From NCBI GenBank assembly GCA_036500765.1, contig DASYBM010000017.1, positions 230,180 to 294,179 on the forward strand: a DNA stretch of 64,000 nucleotides. The letters are read 5' to 3'. A program made the translations under genes and the position numbers. Below are positions 35,142 through 44,409 of this stretch, in pieces. A model generated the notes under the pieces. That model saw nothing but the letters and a program-made list of their open reading frames with translations, searched no databases and was not told the DNA's origin. This stretch comes from Candidatus Sulfotelmatobacter sp. Its GTDB lineage: Bacteria; Acidobacteriota; Terriglobia; Terriglobales; Acidobacteriaceae. Each line of letters starts with the position of its first letter. Position 1 is the stretch's first letter.

Positions 35142-36530
35142 TCATCCGCCTAATTGCTCGGTCAATTTATTGATCAGCCTGTTCAAATCTTTGTCGTTCT
35201 TACGAAGTTCTTCGATCTTCTCGACGGAATGCAGCACCGTGGTGTGATGCTTGCCACCGAACTGGCGGCCGATTTCCGGCAGCGATGCTTCGGTGAGATG
35301 TTTGGCCAGGTACATCGCAACCTGGCGTGGGTACACGATGGCGCGGGAATTGTTCTTGGCCTTGATTTCGACGAGCCGCAGTCCGAATTGTTCGGCAACC
35401 ATTTTCTGAATGGACTCAATGGTGACCTTGCGGGCTTGGGAGTCGATGAAATTTTTCAGGACCAGTTGCGCGTAGGGCAGCGTGATCTCGGCGCCGATGA
35501 GCGACGAGTGGGCGACCAGGCGGATCAGCGCGCCTTCGAGCTCGCGGACGTTGGAGCGAATGTTCGAGGCGACGTAGAGCGCGACGTCGGTGGGCAGGGT
35601 GACTTTTTCCTGCTCCGCTTTTTTCTGCAAGATCGCGACTTTGGTTTCGAGATCGGGCGGCTGGATGTCGGCGATCAATCCCCACTCGAAGCGGCTGCGC
35701 AGACGGTCTTCGATTTCGGCGAGTTCCTTGGGTGAGCGATCGCTGGCGATGACGATCTGCTTCATCGACTCGTGCAGGGCATTGAAGGTGTGAAAGAACT
35801 CTTCCTGGGTGCGTTCTTTGCCGGTGAGGAATTGAATGTCGTCGATGAGCAGGACGTCGACGTTGCGGAATTTGTCGCGGAAGGTGGTCATCTTGTCGTA
35901 GCGCAGCGAGTTGATCATGTCGTTGGTGAACTTCTCGCTGGATACATAACAGATGGCGGCATGGGGCATGCGGCGCTTGATCTCGTGGCCGATGGCCTGC
36001 ATCAGGTGGGTCTTGCCCATGCCGACTCCGCCGTAAAGGAAGAGAGGGTTGTAGGCTTTGGACGGGCGCTCGGCGACGGCCTGGCAGGCGGCATGGGCAA
36101 ACTGATTGCCGCTGCCGATGACGAAGGCGTCGAAGGTGTAGCGCGGGTTGAGTTGGGCTGCGCCGTCCCAGTCGAAGCGGGATTGGGACGGACCCGCAGT
36201 GGTGGAGGCGGAAGAGAGGCCGCCGTCGTGGCGGACGGGAGTGGAAGCGGGATCGTCTTCAGGAGTGACGAACTTGACGTCATTGAAACCGAGGCCGAGG
36301 TTGTCGATGGCTTCCTGAATCAGGTCGGCATATTTGTCGCCGGCGTGGCGGAACTCGACGGTGGGAACGCGAACGAAGAGAATGCCTCCGCTGGCGTGGC
36401 TATAGCGGGTGGGCTTAAGCCAGGTGTCGTAGGAATGGCGGTTGATTTTCTTTTCCAGCGCATCGAGGATGCGCGCCCACGGATTGGGGGAGAGAGTTGT
36501 ACTGGGAACTGACATATATGAAATGTTCAC
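35142..36530 (-). CDS. dnaA: Chromosomal replication initiator DnaA
   Basis: 462 residues from GTG 36530 (GGAG seven bases upstream; ATG 36515 is an alternative). Domain I (WARILDALEKKINRHSYDTW) is followed by a linker, the AAA+ domain with Walker A GGVGMGKTHLM (about residue 170) and Walker B VDVLLIDDIQFL, and the C-terminal DNA-binding domain with GGKHHTTVLHSVEKI. DnaA-ATP opens the origin. The gene heads a dnaA-dnaN-mscL series on the minus strand. Confidence 0.97.
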   Translation of the reverse strand: MNISYMSVPSTTLSPNPWARILDALEKKINRHSYDTWLKPTRYSHASGGILFVRVPTVEFRHAGDKYADLIQEAIDNLGLGFNDVKFVTPEDDPASTPVRHDGGLSSASTTAGPSQSRFDWDGAAQLNPRYTFDAFVIGSGNQFAHAACQAVAERPSKAYNPLFLYGGVGMGKTHLMQAIGHEIKRRMPHAAICYVSSEKFTNDMINSLRYDKMTTFRDKFRNVDVLLIDDIQFLTGKERTQEEFFHTFNALHESMKQIVIASDRSPKELAEIEDRLRSRFEWGLIADIQPPDLETKVAILQKKAEQEKVTLPTDVALYVASNIRSNVRELEGALIRLVAHSSLIGAEITLPYAQLVLKNFIDSQARKVTIESIQKMVAEQFGLRLVEIKAKNNSRAIVYPRQVAMYLAKHLTEASLPEIGRQFGGKHHTTVLHSVEKIEELRKNDKDLNRLINKLTEQLGG

Positions 36531-37050
36531 CGGGGCGCTCCGGCGGCTGGTGGAGAGCGCCTGTTAAAACTGCCGTTTCACGAAAGTCGCTGGATCATCA
36601 ATGCTACTGCGGAAAGCGCCTGATTTACAGTGCGCCATTGGTCAAAATAAAAAGACATTTTCGAAAAGCAGGATCAGACGGCGATACTAGCACAAATTTT
36701 TTTGTTGTGTGGAAAACTTCGGCTGGAATTTTTCCGCGAACCCCTATTCAGAACCGGAAGGCGCGGTGCTGTCAAGTGCCGCGGAGGTAACTGCCGCAGA
36801 GACAGTGCAGGGCGGATGGTCCGTTGCGCGGCCAAACGGCGAATGGAAGGCTATTCGTAGGAATCTCGACCTCAGTGTAGCTTCCCGGTGCCGCTGCATT
36901 TACCGCGGTCAGAATGCGATCAAGATGTAACCGAACGCGAGACCACTTCGTAACGCCTGTCGAAACGACAAGCGCGATCTTTCGGCCTGAAGGATTTTGC
37001 CGATGACGAATTCGTCGATTTCTGCGAGATCCACTTCTGCCTAACTTTAC
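36531..37050. other. dnaA upstream region
   Basis: 520 bases with one near-consensus DnaA box, TGTGGAAAA, at 36708-36716 next to an AT-rich run (ACAAATTTTTTTGTTG). A single box does not make an origin. It probably contains the dnaA promoter. Confidence 0.45.
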
Positions 37051-38646
37051 TTATTTCGCGGGAGCGGATAGCAGGCCGAAGACGCCGACTCCGGTGGTGG
37101 TGCCGACGTAAACTTTGCCGTTGGCGATCATGGGGGTGATGTATTTGTTGCCGGCGCCGAATTGGTCGCGGCCACCGGAAGCCTGGTTGGTGTTGTAAAG
37201 CTCGACTAAAGTCTTGGCGTTGTAGGCGTGGAGGACGGCGGGGTTGACGTTTTCGGCGGCCCAGAGGATGGCGTTCTGGTTTCCGTTGGAAGTGATGGCG
37301 GGAGTTGCGCCGGGGTAGACGAAGGTGTTGGCGGTCTTGGCGACGGCGGCGGATTTCAATTTTGCATTGCTGAACTGGAAGGCCTGGATGGCTTCATTTT
37401 TCGGGCCGTAGTAGATCAGGTTGTTGAAGGCTGCCGGGGCGGACCAGACTCCTTCGCGGAGGGCGCTCTTGAGTTCCTGATAGATATGGTTGCTGGACGA
37501 GTTGAATTTGCCCATGTTGGTGCGATCGACGACATAGAGATTGCTGTCTTTGCCGGCCCCGACGGCGAGTTGCCAGATTTTTCCGGTGGAATCTTTTTGG
37601 CTGGTGAGCAGAGCTCCGCCGGAGCCAAGGTCGGTGTCGGTGCTGTTTTCGGAGGACTGGTTGTACATCTCGAAATAGTCGGCGACGGCGAGTCCACCGG
37701 TGGTGGTGAGGCGAAGAAAGGCATTGCCGTAGTCGCCCTGGTCAGGAAAGCCGGAAGAAGTCAGGGTGGTGTCGAAGACCCCGTTGGCGTCGAGCAGGAT
37801 GATGTTGCCGGAGTTGTCGGCGGCCATGCCTGCGCCGGAGTTCCAGAGCGCGCCCTGGGAACCGTTGGGGGTGAGATTGAGGATGGTGGTTTGGGCGAGC
37901 GTGGTGGCGTTGTAGCCCATGATCCATCCGGTATAGGGGCGGAAGTCGCAGTGCGAGGCCCAGGCGAGATAGACGGTGTTGCCGACCATGAGCAGGGCGG
38001 CGCGCTCTTTGTATTGGGCGGGATCGAAGATGACGTATCCGCCGGAGCTGTTGTCGCCGGTACCGGGATACTGGCCGGAAATGTCGATGGGGCCGTTGAA
38101 ACGTTCGGCGCCGGTGGCGGCATCGAGGGCGTGCAGGCGCTGGTGATAGTTGGCGGAGCTGTCCTTCGACATGGCGACGACGTAGATCACAGGGTCCCCG
38201 GTTTTCGGCCGGGCGATGACGGGGGTGGAGGTAATGCCAATTTCGGGTTCGACCTGGGGACAGTGGCGTTGGTCGGAAGTGGTCTCGCCGGACTTGAGAG
38301 TGGTGACCTGCCAGAGGTTCGCTCCGGTGTCGGCGTCATAGGCGTAGACGGAATCGTGCTCGGTGGCGACGATGAGGAGATTGTGAATTACGCCGGAGAT
38401 CGAAACGTTGGAGAGGTAGAGCGGCTGGGCGTCGACGAGGCCGTCGGCGGGGACGACGAAAAGTTTGCCGAAGGTGGTGGAGTTCACGTTGGCGAGGGTC
38501 AGGATGGTCTCTTTGCTGTCGAAACCGGTGCGGGCGTTGTTGTTGTGCCAGGTGAGGAAGTCCTGGGCGTGGAGCGGGAGGGTGAGGACGCAAAGAATCG
38601 CAATTGACGATAGAATACGAGATACGGACGGCGCGGTGAACGGCAT
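37051..38646 (-). CDS. Secreted beta-propeller protein, PQQ-repeat type (paralogue 1)
   Basis: 531 residues from ATG 38646; AGGAGG lies eight bases upstream. A signal peptide ends near LPLHAQ. Repeats such as HDSVYAYDADTGANLWQV, HQRLHALDAATGAERFNG and DSNLYVVDRTNMGKF show PQQ-like beta-propeller blades. The text NNNARTGFDSKETILTLANV at the front is typical of outer-membrane or periplasmic 'pyrrolo-quinoline quinone' repeat proteins of acidobacteria. No catalytic residues of alcohol dehydrogenases are evident, so binding or scaffold function is more likely than oxidation. A close paralogue follows upstream in tandem. Confidence 0.85.
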   Translation of the reverse strand: MPFTAPSVSRILSSIAILCVLTLPLHAQDFLTWHNNNARTGFDSKETILTLANVNSTTFGKLFVVPADGLVDAQPLYLSNVSISGVIHNLLIVATEHDSVYAYDADTGANLWQVTTLKSGETTSDQRHCPQVEPEIGITSTPVIARPKTGDPVIYVVAMSKDSSANYHQRLHALDAATGAERFNGPIDISGQYPGTGDNSSGGYVIFDPAQYKERAALLMVGNTVYLAWASHCDFRPYTGWIMGYNATTLAQTTILNLTPNGSQGALWNSGAGMAADNSGNIILLDANGVFDTTLTSSGFPDQGDYGNAFLRLTTTGGLAVADYFEMYNQSSENSTDTDLGSGGALLTSQKDSTGKIWQLAVGAGKDSNLYVVDRTNMGKFNSSSNHIYQELKSALREGVWSAPAAFNNLIYYGPKNEAIQAFQFSNAKLKSAAVAKTANTFVYPGATPAITSNGNQNAILWAAENVNPAVLHAYNAKTLVELYNTNQASGGRDQFGAGNKYITPMIANGKVYVGTTTGVGVFGLLSAPAK

Positions 38647-38785
38647 ACGGTGGCCTCCTGCGGTGACGGGTGGGAGTAGTACGGGGGAACGAACGGATTC
38701 AGGATACCTGTTTCTGAGGGGAGTTTCCAGGGGATTTGTGGAGGGCGGCACGGATCTAAGGGTTCCGGGCGTCCGCATTCGTATA

Positions 38786-38827
38786 TCCCACCCTAACCGC
38801 AAAGAACGCGGTTAGGATGGGCCACCC
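38786..38827. repeat. REP-like palindrome of the RAYT-flank type
   Basis: TCCCACCCTAACCGCAAAGA then ACGCGGTTAGGATGGGCCACC. Its GGGCCACC end equals that of the REPs around the RAYT. Confidence 0.75.
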
Positions 38828-38861
38828 ACGGGTTATTTTTCGGGCGGATTCCAAGTCAAAG

Positions 38862-38904
38862 TCCCCACTTCTCGTGCACAGAACGCGCGAGAAATGGGGC
38901 ACCC
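38862..38904. repeat. REP-like palindrome, family A copy 5
   Basis: TCCCCACTTCTCGTGCACAG then AACGCGCGAGAAATGGGGCA. Confidence 0.8.
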
Positions 38905-38936
38905 GCTTCTTGGGAGTCAAACAAGTCCCGAGGTTT

Positions 38937-40511
38937 TTACTTCGCGGAGAGGAGGCCGAAGACGCCGACCCCATTTGTTGTTCCTACGTAGACTTTGCCG
39001 TTGGCGATCATGGGGGTGATGTATTTATTGCCGGCGCCGAAGTGGTCGCGGCTACCGGAAGCCTGATTGCTGTTGTAGAGCTCAACGAGAGTCTTGGCAT
39101 TGTAGGCGTGGAGGACGGCTGGGTTCGTGTTCTCGGAGGCCCAGACGATAGCGTTGGCACCGGCGTTGGCGGAGATGCTGGGAGTGGCTCCGGGATAGCC
39201 GAAGGAGTTGGAGGTTTTCGCTACGGCGGCGGTGAGCAGTCTGGCATTCTTGAACTGAAATTTCAGGATGGGAGAGCCGACCGGGCCGTAATAGAGATTG
39301 TTGTCGTAGGCGGCGGGCATGGACCAGATTCCGCCGGGCAGTGCGCCGGCGAGTTCCTGATAAATGTTGTTGCTGGTGGAGCTGAATTTGCCCATGTTGG
39401 CGCGGTTGACGACATAGAGATTGCTGTCTTTGCCGGCGCCGACGGCCAGATCCCAAACCGTGCCGCTGGTGTCTTTTTGATTGGTCAAGAGAGTTCCGCC
39501 GGAGCCGAGGTCGGTGTCGCTGTTACTCTCCGAAACGCCGTTATCCATTTCGAAGTAGTCGGCGACGGCGAGTCCGCCTTTGGTGGTGAGGTGGATGAAG
39601 GCGTTGCCGAAGTCGCCTTCGTCGGGGAAACCGGAGGAAGTGAGAGTAGTGTCGAAGACTCCGTTGGCGTCGAGAAGGATGATGTTGCCAGAGCTGTCGG
39701 CGGCCATGCCGGCGCCGGAATTCCAGATCGCGCCTTCGTTGCCGTTGGGAGTCACGTTGAGGACTGTGGTCTGGGCGAGCGTGGTGCCGTTGTAGCCCAT
39801 GATCCATCCGGTGTAGGGGCGGAAGTCGCAGTGCGAAGCCCAGGCGAGATAGATGGTGTTGCCGATGGCAAGAAGTCCGGCGCGCTCTTTATATTGCGCG
39901 GGATCGAAAATGACGAAGCCGCCGGAGCTGTTGTCGCCGGTGCCAGGATATTGAGCGGCGATGTCGACGGGGCCCTTGTGAAGCTCGGCGCCGGTGGTGG
40001 CGTCGAGGGCGTGGAGGCGCTGGTGGTAGTTGCCGGAAGTGTCTTTCGACATGGCGACGACGTAGATGACCGGGTTGCCGGTTTTCGGGCGAAGGATGAC
40101 GGGAGTGGAGGTGATGCCGATTTCGGGGGAGACCTGGGAGCATCCGCGATTGTCGGAGGTGGTTTCGCCGGATTTGAGAGTGGTGATTTGCCAGAGGCTG
40201 GCGCCGGTATCGGCATCATAGGCGTAGACGGAGTCGTGTTCGGAGGCGACGATGAGGAGATTGTGGGTGACGCCGGCGATGGAGACGTTCGAGAGGTAAA
40301 GCGGCTCGGCATCGACGAGGCCGTCGGCGGCGGCGATGAAGAGTTTGCCGAAGGTGGCGGAGTTGACATTGGTCGGCGTGAGGATGGTCTCTTTGTTGTT
40401 GAGGCCGTTGCGGAGGTTATTGTCGTGGTAGGTGAGGACGTCTTGCGAAAGTGCGGGAAGGGTGAGGGCGCAGACGATGACGGAAAGTGGAAGAATGCGG
40501 GGGAGCGGCAT
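38937..40511 (-). CDS. Secreted beta-propeller protein, PQQ-repeat type (paralogue 2)
   Basis: 524 residues from ATG 40511; AGGAGG lies six bases upstream. The signal peptide ends near LPALSQ. It matches paralogue 1 over its whole length with long shared stretches (HDSVYAYDADTGASLWQI, SKDTSGNYHQRLHALDATTG, YITPMIANGKVYVGTTNGVG). The pair therefore arose by tandem duplication, and the two genes are probably transcribed in the same direction from separate promoters. Repeats of family A and the RAYT-flank type fill the space between them. Function is inferred only as for paralogue 1. Confidence 0.85.
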   Translation of the reverse strand: MPLPRILPLSVIVCALTLPALSQDVLTYHDNNLRNGLNNKETILTPTNVNSATFGKLFIAAADGLVDAEPLYLSNVSIAGVTHNLLIVASEHDSVYAYDADTGASLWQITTLKSGETTSDNRGCSQVSPEIGITSTPVILRPKTGNPVIYVVAMSKDTSGNYHQRLHALDATTGAELHKGPVDIAAQYPGTGDNSSGGFVIFDPAQYKERAGLLAIGNTIYLAWASHCDFRPYTGWIMGYNGTTLAQTTVLNVTPNGNEGAIWNSGAGMAADSSGNIILLDANGVFDTTLTSSGFPDEGDFGNAFIHLTTKGGLAVADYFEMDNGVSESNSDTDLGSGGTLLTNQKDTSGTVWDLAVGAGKDSNLYVVNRANMGKFSSTSNNIYQELAGALPGGIWSMPAAYDNNLYYGPVGSPILKFQFKNARLLTAAVAKTSNSFGYPGATPSISANAGANAIVWASENTNPAVLHAYNAKTLVELYNSNQASGSRDHFGAGNKYITPMIANGKVYVGTTNGVGVFGLLSAK

Positions 40512-40621
40512 GGAAACCTCCTGGGGATCGTGTGGATGGGAAACGGCTCGGTTAGATACCGGTTGGCGGAAAATAGTTTTCCAGAATTTTGTGGGGGATT
40601 CAAACTCGGAGGTACACGGAG

Positions 40622-40834
40622 ATGACGGAACTGGGTAAAGGATTGATCGTGATGGGAGTGGTGTTGGTCGTGGCGGGGATTTTGCTGACGGTGCGGTCGC
40701 CGTTGGGGAGATTGCCGGGGGACATTGTGTATCGGGGGAAGAATACGACATTTTATTTTCCGTTGATGACGTCGGTAGTGGTGAGTGTGGTGTTGACGAT
40801 TTTGTTGTGGGTGGTGGGGAGATGGAGGAGGTAG
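40622..40834 (+). CDS. DUF2905 family small membrane protein
   Basis: 70 residues from ATG 40622, with GGAGG about eleven bases upstream. Two hydrophobic helices (GLIVMGVVLVVAGILLTV and FPLMTSVVVSVVLTILLWVV) flank a conserved centre SPLGRLPGDIVYRGKNTTFY, which is the signature of DUF2905. These proteins are widespread small inner-membrane proteins without known function. It is divergent from the second beta-propeller gene. Confidence 0.85.
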   Translation: MTELGKGLIVMGVVLVVAGILLTVRSPLGRLPGDIVYRGKNTTFYFPLMTSVVVSVVLTILLWVVGRWRR

Positions 40835-40934
40835 TGGGTCGAGGAAAAGATCTTGTCGCAAAGGACGCGAAGGAATTCGCGAAGGTCGCTAAGAAGATCT
40901 GGACTGCATCCGACTTTGGCTTCGGTGGGCACTC

Positions 40935-41035
40935 TCATTCGTGGGACTACGCGCTTCAAAACCACAACTCATCCGTCGACCGCACACTTCAGAGTCACAA
41001 CTCATCCGTGGGACCGCACGATTCGAAACCACAAT
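40935..41035. repeat. 33-34-base imperfect tandem repeat, three units
   Basis: Units begin TCATTCGTGG, TCATCCGTCG and TCATCCGTGG and end in ACCACAAC, GTCACAAC and ACCACAAT. Confidence 0.75.
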
Positions 41036-41094
41036 TTGACTTCGGGGCGGGCAGCCTTTAGATTTTTTCGGTGTCTTGTTCTTTGTAATTCTGT

Positions 41095-41268
41095 TCGGAA
41101 CGCGCGTCTTTGCCGCTCGGTGAAGACAGGGAAGCGGGTGAGAATCCCGCGCTGCCGCGCAACTGTAAGCGAGGAAAGTGCCGTCGCCCACTGGAAGTGA
41201 TTCCGGGAAGGGCGAGGGCGTCAGTGGGTGCAGAGGCATCCTTACTCGCGAAGCCAGGAGACCGGCGC
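41095..41268 (+). promoter_or_regulatory. Cobalamin (adenosylcobalamin) riboswitch
   Basis: The leader has the conserved elements in order: GGTGAAGACAGGGAAGC, GGGTGAGAATCCCGC, GCTGCCGCGCAACTGTAA, then CACTGGAAG and GAAGCCAGGAGACCG near the end (41250-41266). It lies 42 bases before the receptor's start. High cobalamin would lower receptor synthesis. Confidence 0.9.
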
Positions 41269-41309
41269 GATCCGTTTACTCAACCCCTTTCGCGAGTGAA
41301 GGAGGAAGT

Positions 41310-43574
41310 ATGCGCGTGTCTGCTGGCGTTTTTCTGGTGGTTCTTTCTTTCTGGTTGGCTTTTTCTTTGGGTTTCCCCTACGCTGCGGCTGCGGCCGATT
41401 CCAATGCCGATGTGAAGGTGAAGGTTGTGGATCCGCGGGGGGCGGCGGTGGCAGGGGCTCAGGTGTCGCTGCTGGGTGGAGGGCGAGTTCTGAAGACGCA
41501 GACTACAGGGGGAGAAGGGATCGCGTCGTTCGGCGCGGCGTTTGGCCAACGGTATGAGGTGCAGGTGCTGGCACCGGGGTTTGCGGCGGAGACGGTCGAG
41601 ATTGGTTCTGCGGCGGACATTACGGTGACGCTGCGACTGGCGACGGCTGCGGAGACGGTGGTGGTGAGTGCGACGCGGAATCCGGTGGCGGGCGAAGCGG
41701 CTGGGGCGGACGTTGCGACGCTGAATGGCGCACAGTTAACGACGATGCAGCCGCTGGCGGCGAACGATGCGCTGCGCTTTCTGCCGGGGGCAGTGGTGAA
41801 TACGGCGGGGCAGCGCGGAGGATTGTCGTCGTTGTTCGTGCGCGGCGGCGAGTCGAATTACAACAAGGTAATTGTCGATGGCGTCACGGTGAATGAGCCG
41901 GGAGGGACGTTTGATTTTGGAACGCTGTCGCTGGCGCAGGGCGATCGGATGGAATTCGTACGGGGGGCGCAGAGTACGTTATACGGATCGGATGCGATGA
42001 CCAGCGTTGTGCAGGTGTGGACGCGGGCGGGGAGCACGCGGGTTCCGGAATTTCGGTTGGGCGCAGATGGCGGAAATTTAAGCAGCTCGCATGGATATGC
42101 ATCGTTGGCGGGGGCGCGCGGGCCCTTCGACTACAACTTTTTCGGGGATCAGTTTAATACCGGGGGATCGGGCGTGAATGACGCATATTCCGATTCGCTG
42201 GAGGGCGCGAATGTGGGCGTGGCGCTGGGGGACAAGGCGGCACTGCGGGTGAGGGTGCGGCACTCGAATACGCATACGGGGCTGCCGGGGGAGTGGAGCT
42301 TTAATGGGTATGATCCGCTGGTGCCGGCGAACGGGCCGACTGCGCCCCTGGTGCCGTTGCAGCCGAATCCGAGCGACTGGTCGCAGCTGAATAATTTGCT
42401 GGGCAGTGTGGAACTGACGGTGGCTGCGCCGAGTGGATGGCAACACCGGTTCACTGGCTTCGATTATGTGTATCGCTATTACGAATTGAATCCGGGCGAT
42501 GCGGCGCGGGTGGATCCGTACGGGGATCCGATTGATTTTGCGGCGCAGACGATTGATCACATCAACCGCGGCGGATTTGAGTATCAGGGGGATTACTCGG
42601 AGCGGACGTGGGCGCATATGACGTTTGGATATCGCGTCGAAAATGAGAATGGGTTTGTGGGAGATGTGATCTACGGGCCGCAAAATCATGGGCAGCGCCT
42701 GAATAACGACGTGTACGCGCAACAGCAGTTAACGCTGGGGCGATTGACGGTGATTGCGGGCGGGCGGCTGGCGCATAGCAGCGCATTTGGCAATACGGGA
42801 TTGCCGCGCGTTGCGCTCATGTGGCAGGCGCTGCGCGGGGGAGACATTTTTTCCGGGACGCGATTGCGATTTTCTTATGCGACCGGATTCAAAGAGCCGC
42901 GGCTTGAAGAGACGTTTAATGGAATTCCGCCCGATCCTTATGACATTCCGAATACGGGACTGAAGCCGGAGCGGTCGCGGTCGTTTGAAGCGGGCATTCA
43001 GCAGAATTTTTACCAAGGGAAATTTGTTTTGAATGGAACGTATTTTAATAATTTGTTTCACGACCAGATCAATTATGTGGAGATCGATCCGCATAATTTT
43101 GTGGGGCAGTATGTGAATGTGAATGAGTCGTTCGCGCAGGGAGCGGAGGCGGAGGTGCAGGCGAAGCTGCGGTCGCGGCTGCTGCTGAGCGGAGCGTATA
43201 CGTATACGTCGACGCAGATTTTGGATAATCCTGCGCCGATTAATTCTTTGTATGACGTAGGCATGCCGCTGCTGCGGCGGCCGAAGCACTCGGCGACTTT
43301 GCTGCTGTCGTATTTGGGATCGCGGTGGGGCGGGAATGTGGGCGGGAGTTTTGTGGGGCGGCGTCCGGACTCGGATTTTTATGGGTTTGGGATCGATCAT
43401 GCGGCGGGGTATGTGCGGGCGGATCTGGGTGGATGGTACGCGCTCTGGCCGCGGGTGACAGTGTATGCGAATGTCGAGAACGCGCTGGACCGACGGTATA
43501 ACGAGGTGGTCGGGTATCCGGCGCTACCGGTGAATTTTCGGGCGGGAGTGCGGTTTAGGGTCGGAGGGGAATAG
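41310..43574 (+). CDS. TonB-dependent receptor, probable vitamin B12 transporter (BtuB-like)
   Basis: 754 residues from ATG 41310 with GGAGGAAGT directly upstream. A signal peptide (~1-30) is followed by a carboxypeptidase-regulatory-like domain (VKVKVVDPRGAAVAGAQVSL), a TonB plug (TVVVSATRNPVAGEAAGADV, then SSLFVRGGESNYNKVIVDGV) and a C-terminal beta-barrel ending ALPVNFRAGVRFRV. It imports a ligand through the outer membrane using TonB energy. The riboswitch directly upstream points to cobalamin as ligand. The extra N-terminal domain is common in this phylum. No other B12-uptake genes lie beside it. Confidence 0.9.
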   Translation: MRVSAGVFLVVLSFWLAFSLGFPYAAAAADSNADVKVKVVDPRGAAVAGAQVSLLGGGRVLKTQTTGGEGIASFGAAFGQRYEVQVLAPGFAAETVEIGSAADITVTLRLATAAETVVVSATRNPVAGEAAGADVATLNGAQLTTMQPLAANDALRFLPGAVVNTAGQRGGLSSLFVRGGESNYNKVIVDGVTVNEPGGTFDFGTLSLAQGDRMEFVRGAQSTLYGSDAMTSVVQVWTRAGSTRVPEFRLGADGGNLSSSHGYASLAGARGPFDYNFFGDQFNTGGSGVNDAYSDSLEGANVGVALGDKAALRVRVRHSNTHTGLPGEWSFNGYDPLVPANGPTAPLVPLQPNPSDWSQLNNLLGSVELTVAAPSGWQHRFTGFDYVYRYYELNPGDAARVDPYGDPIDFAAQTIDHINRGGFEYQGDYSERTWAHMTFGYRVENENGFVGDVIYGPQNHGQRLNNDVYAQQQLTLGRLTVIAGGRLAHSSAFGNTGLPRVALMWQALRGGDIFSGTRLRFSYATGFKEPRLEETFNGIPPDPYDIPNTGLKPERSRSFEAGIQQNFYQGKFVLNGTYFNNLFHDQINYVEIDPHNFVGQYVNVNESFAQGAEAEVQAKLRSRLLLSGAYTYTSTQILDNPAPINSLYDVGMPLLRRPKHSATLLLSYLGSRWGGNVGGSFVGRRPDSDFYGFGIDHAAGYVRADLGGWYALWPRVTVYANVENALDRRYNEVVGYPALPVNFRAGVRFRVGGE

Positions 43575-43610
43575 GCAGCGACAGCTGGACAGTTAATCGG
43601 AGCTAGAAAT

Positions 43611-43654
43611 CCCCACTTCTCGCGCAAAGAGTGCGCGAGAAATGGGGCACCCGG
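43611..43654. repeat. REP-like palindrome, family A copy 6
   Basis: CCCCACTTCTCGCGCAAAGA then GTGCGCGAGAAATGGGGCAC. Confidence 0.85.
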
Positions 43655-43714
43655 ATGCGTTCATCGAACATGTCGGCGACGCCGCATTCATTGATTCCAT
43701 ACTGAATCTTTAAC

Positions 43715-44260
43715 CTACTGGTTCATGCCGGCGTGACGGGATGCGTCTTGCATCATCTCTAGTCTTCGTTTTTGTTGATCGAGCATTTCGCGCATCATTC
43801 CTAGACGCTCCGACTGAACTGCCTGATAGCGATTCACCGGTGTTTCGTACTGGGCGGTGCCGACCGAGGCGCGAGTAGAGGAGTTCACGCGGTCGATGCG
43901 CGCCTGGAGGTCGGCGATCCGATTTTCCTGGTCGTGAATGCGCTCTCTCCATTGCTGACCTGCGCGCTGGTCGATCGGAAATCGGTTGCTGGGGCGCTGC
44001 TCGGGATCATGGTTCGTGCGATTCACTCCGGACACGGTGGTCATGGGATCTGAAGCGTTGGATTGGGGGATTCCAGGCGTAGGCGCGGGCAGGTCCTGAT
44101 TGCTAATCACCCTGGGCCTGGTCCCGGACGCTTCCTGAGCCTGTTGTTTGGCCTGGTTCGCGCGCGCGGCGTCGGCCAGCGACTGTCCTGAGGACTGCGC
44201 AAAAGCGACGGCGCTCAGCAGTACAGCGATGATGATGCTTTCCGGCAACATTCGATGCAT
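43715..44260 (-). CDS. Secreted coiled-coil protein of unknown function
   Basis: 181 residues. A signal peptide (LPESIIIAVLLSAVAFAQ) is followed by SLADAARANQAKQQAQEASG and PRVISNQDLPAPT, a form common in acidobacterial secreted proteins. The C-terminal half is predicted coiled coil (WRERIHDQENRIADLQARID, then SERLGMMREMLDQQKRRLEM). It is probably a periplasmic structural or interaction protein. No enzymatic motif is present. Confidence 0.7.
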   Translation of the reverse strand: MHRMLPESIIIAVLLSAVAFAQSSGQSLADAARANQAKQQAQEASGTRPRVISNQDLPAPTPGIPQSNASDPMTTVSGVNRTNHDPEQRPSNRFPIDQRAGQQWRERIHDQENRIADLQARIDRVNSSTRASVGTAQYETPVNRYQAVQSERLGMMREMLDQQKRRLEMMQDASRHAGMNQ

Positions 44261-44409
44261 AAGCCCTCCTGCGGTTGCATTCCGGTCTCTATAAGGAGAA
44301 CTCAGGGGGAGGCACTCTGTCGTGTCTCAAAGGTGCAATTCACGGCAAGCCAAAGGCATCACCGCGAGGTGACCAAAGGGACACCTGCGCATGCGAATTT
44401 CCCGATGGT

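Larger units (their letters stand above)
40835..41309. other. Region upstream of the TonB receptor with tandem repeat and riboswitch
   Basis: 475 bases. It contains a 33-34-base tandem repeat at 40935-41035 and the cobalamin riboswitch at 41095-41268. No gene is supported. Confidence 0.7.

Noticed and set aside
34668..37050. Replication origin near dnaA
   Set aside because: Only one near-consensus DnaA box was found; a cluster and an AT-rich unwinding element could not be shown by eye.
37228..38607. 459-codon plus-strand frame opposite the first beta-propeller gene
   Set aside because: Same reason: shadow of a supported secreted protein.
38817..40625. 602-codon plus-strand frame opposite the second beta-propeller gene
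   Set aside because: Glycine- and valine-rich shadow of a real gene, starts inside REP sequence and shows no known fold.
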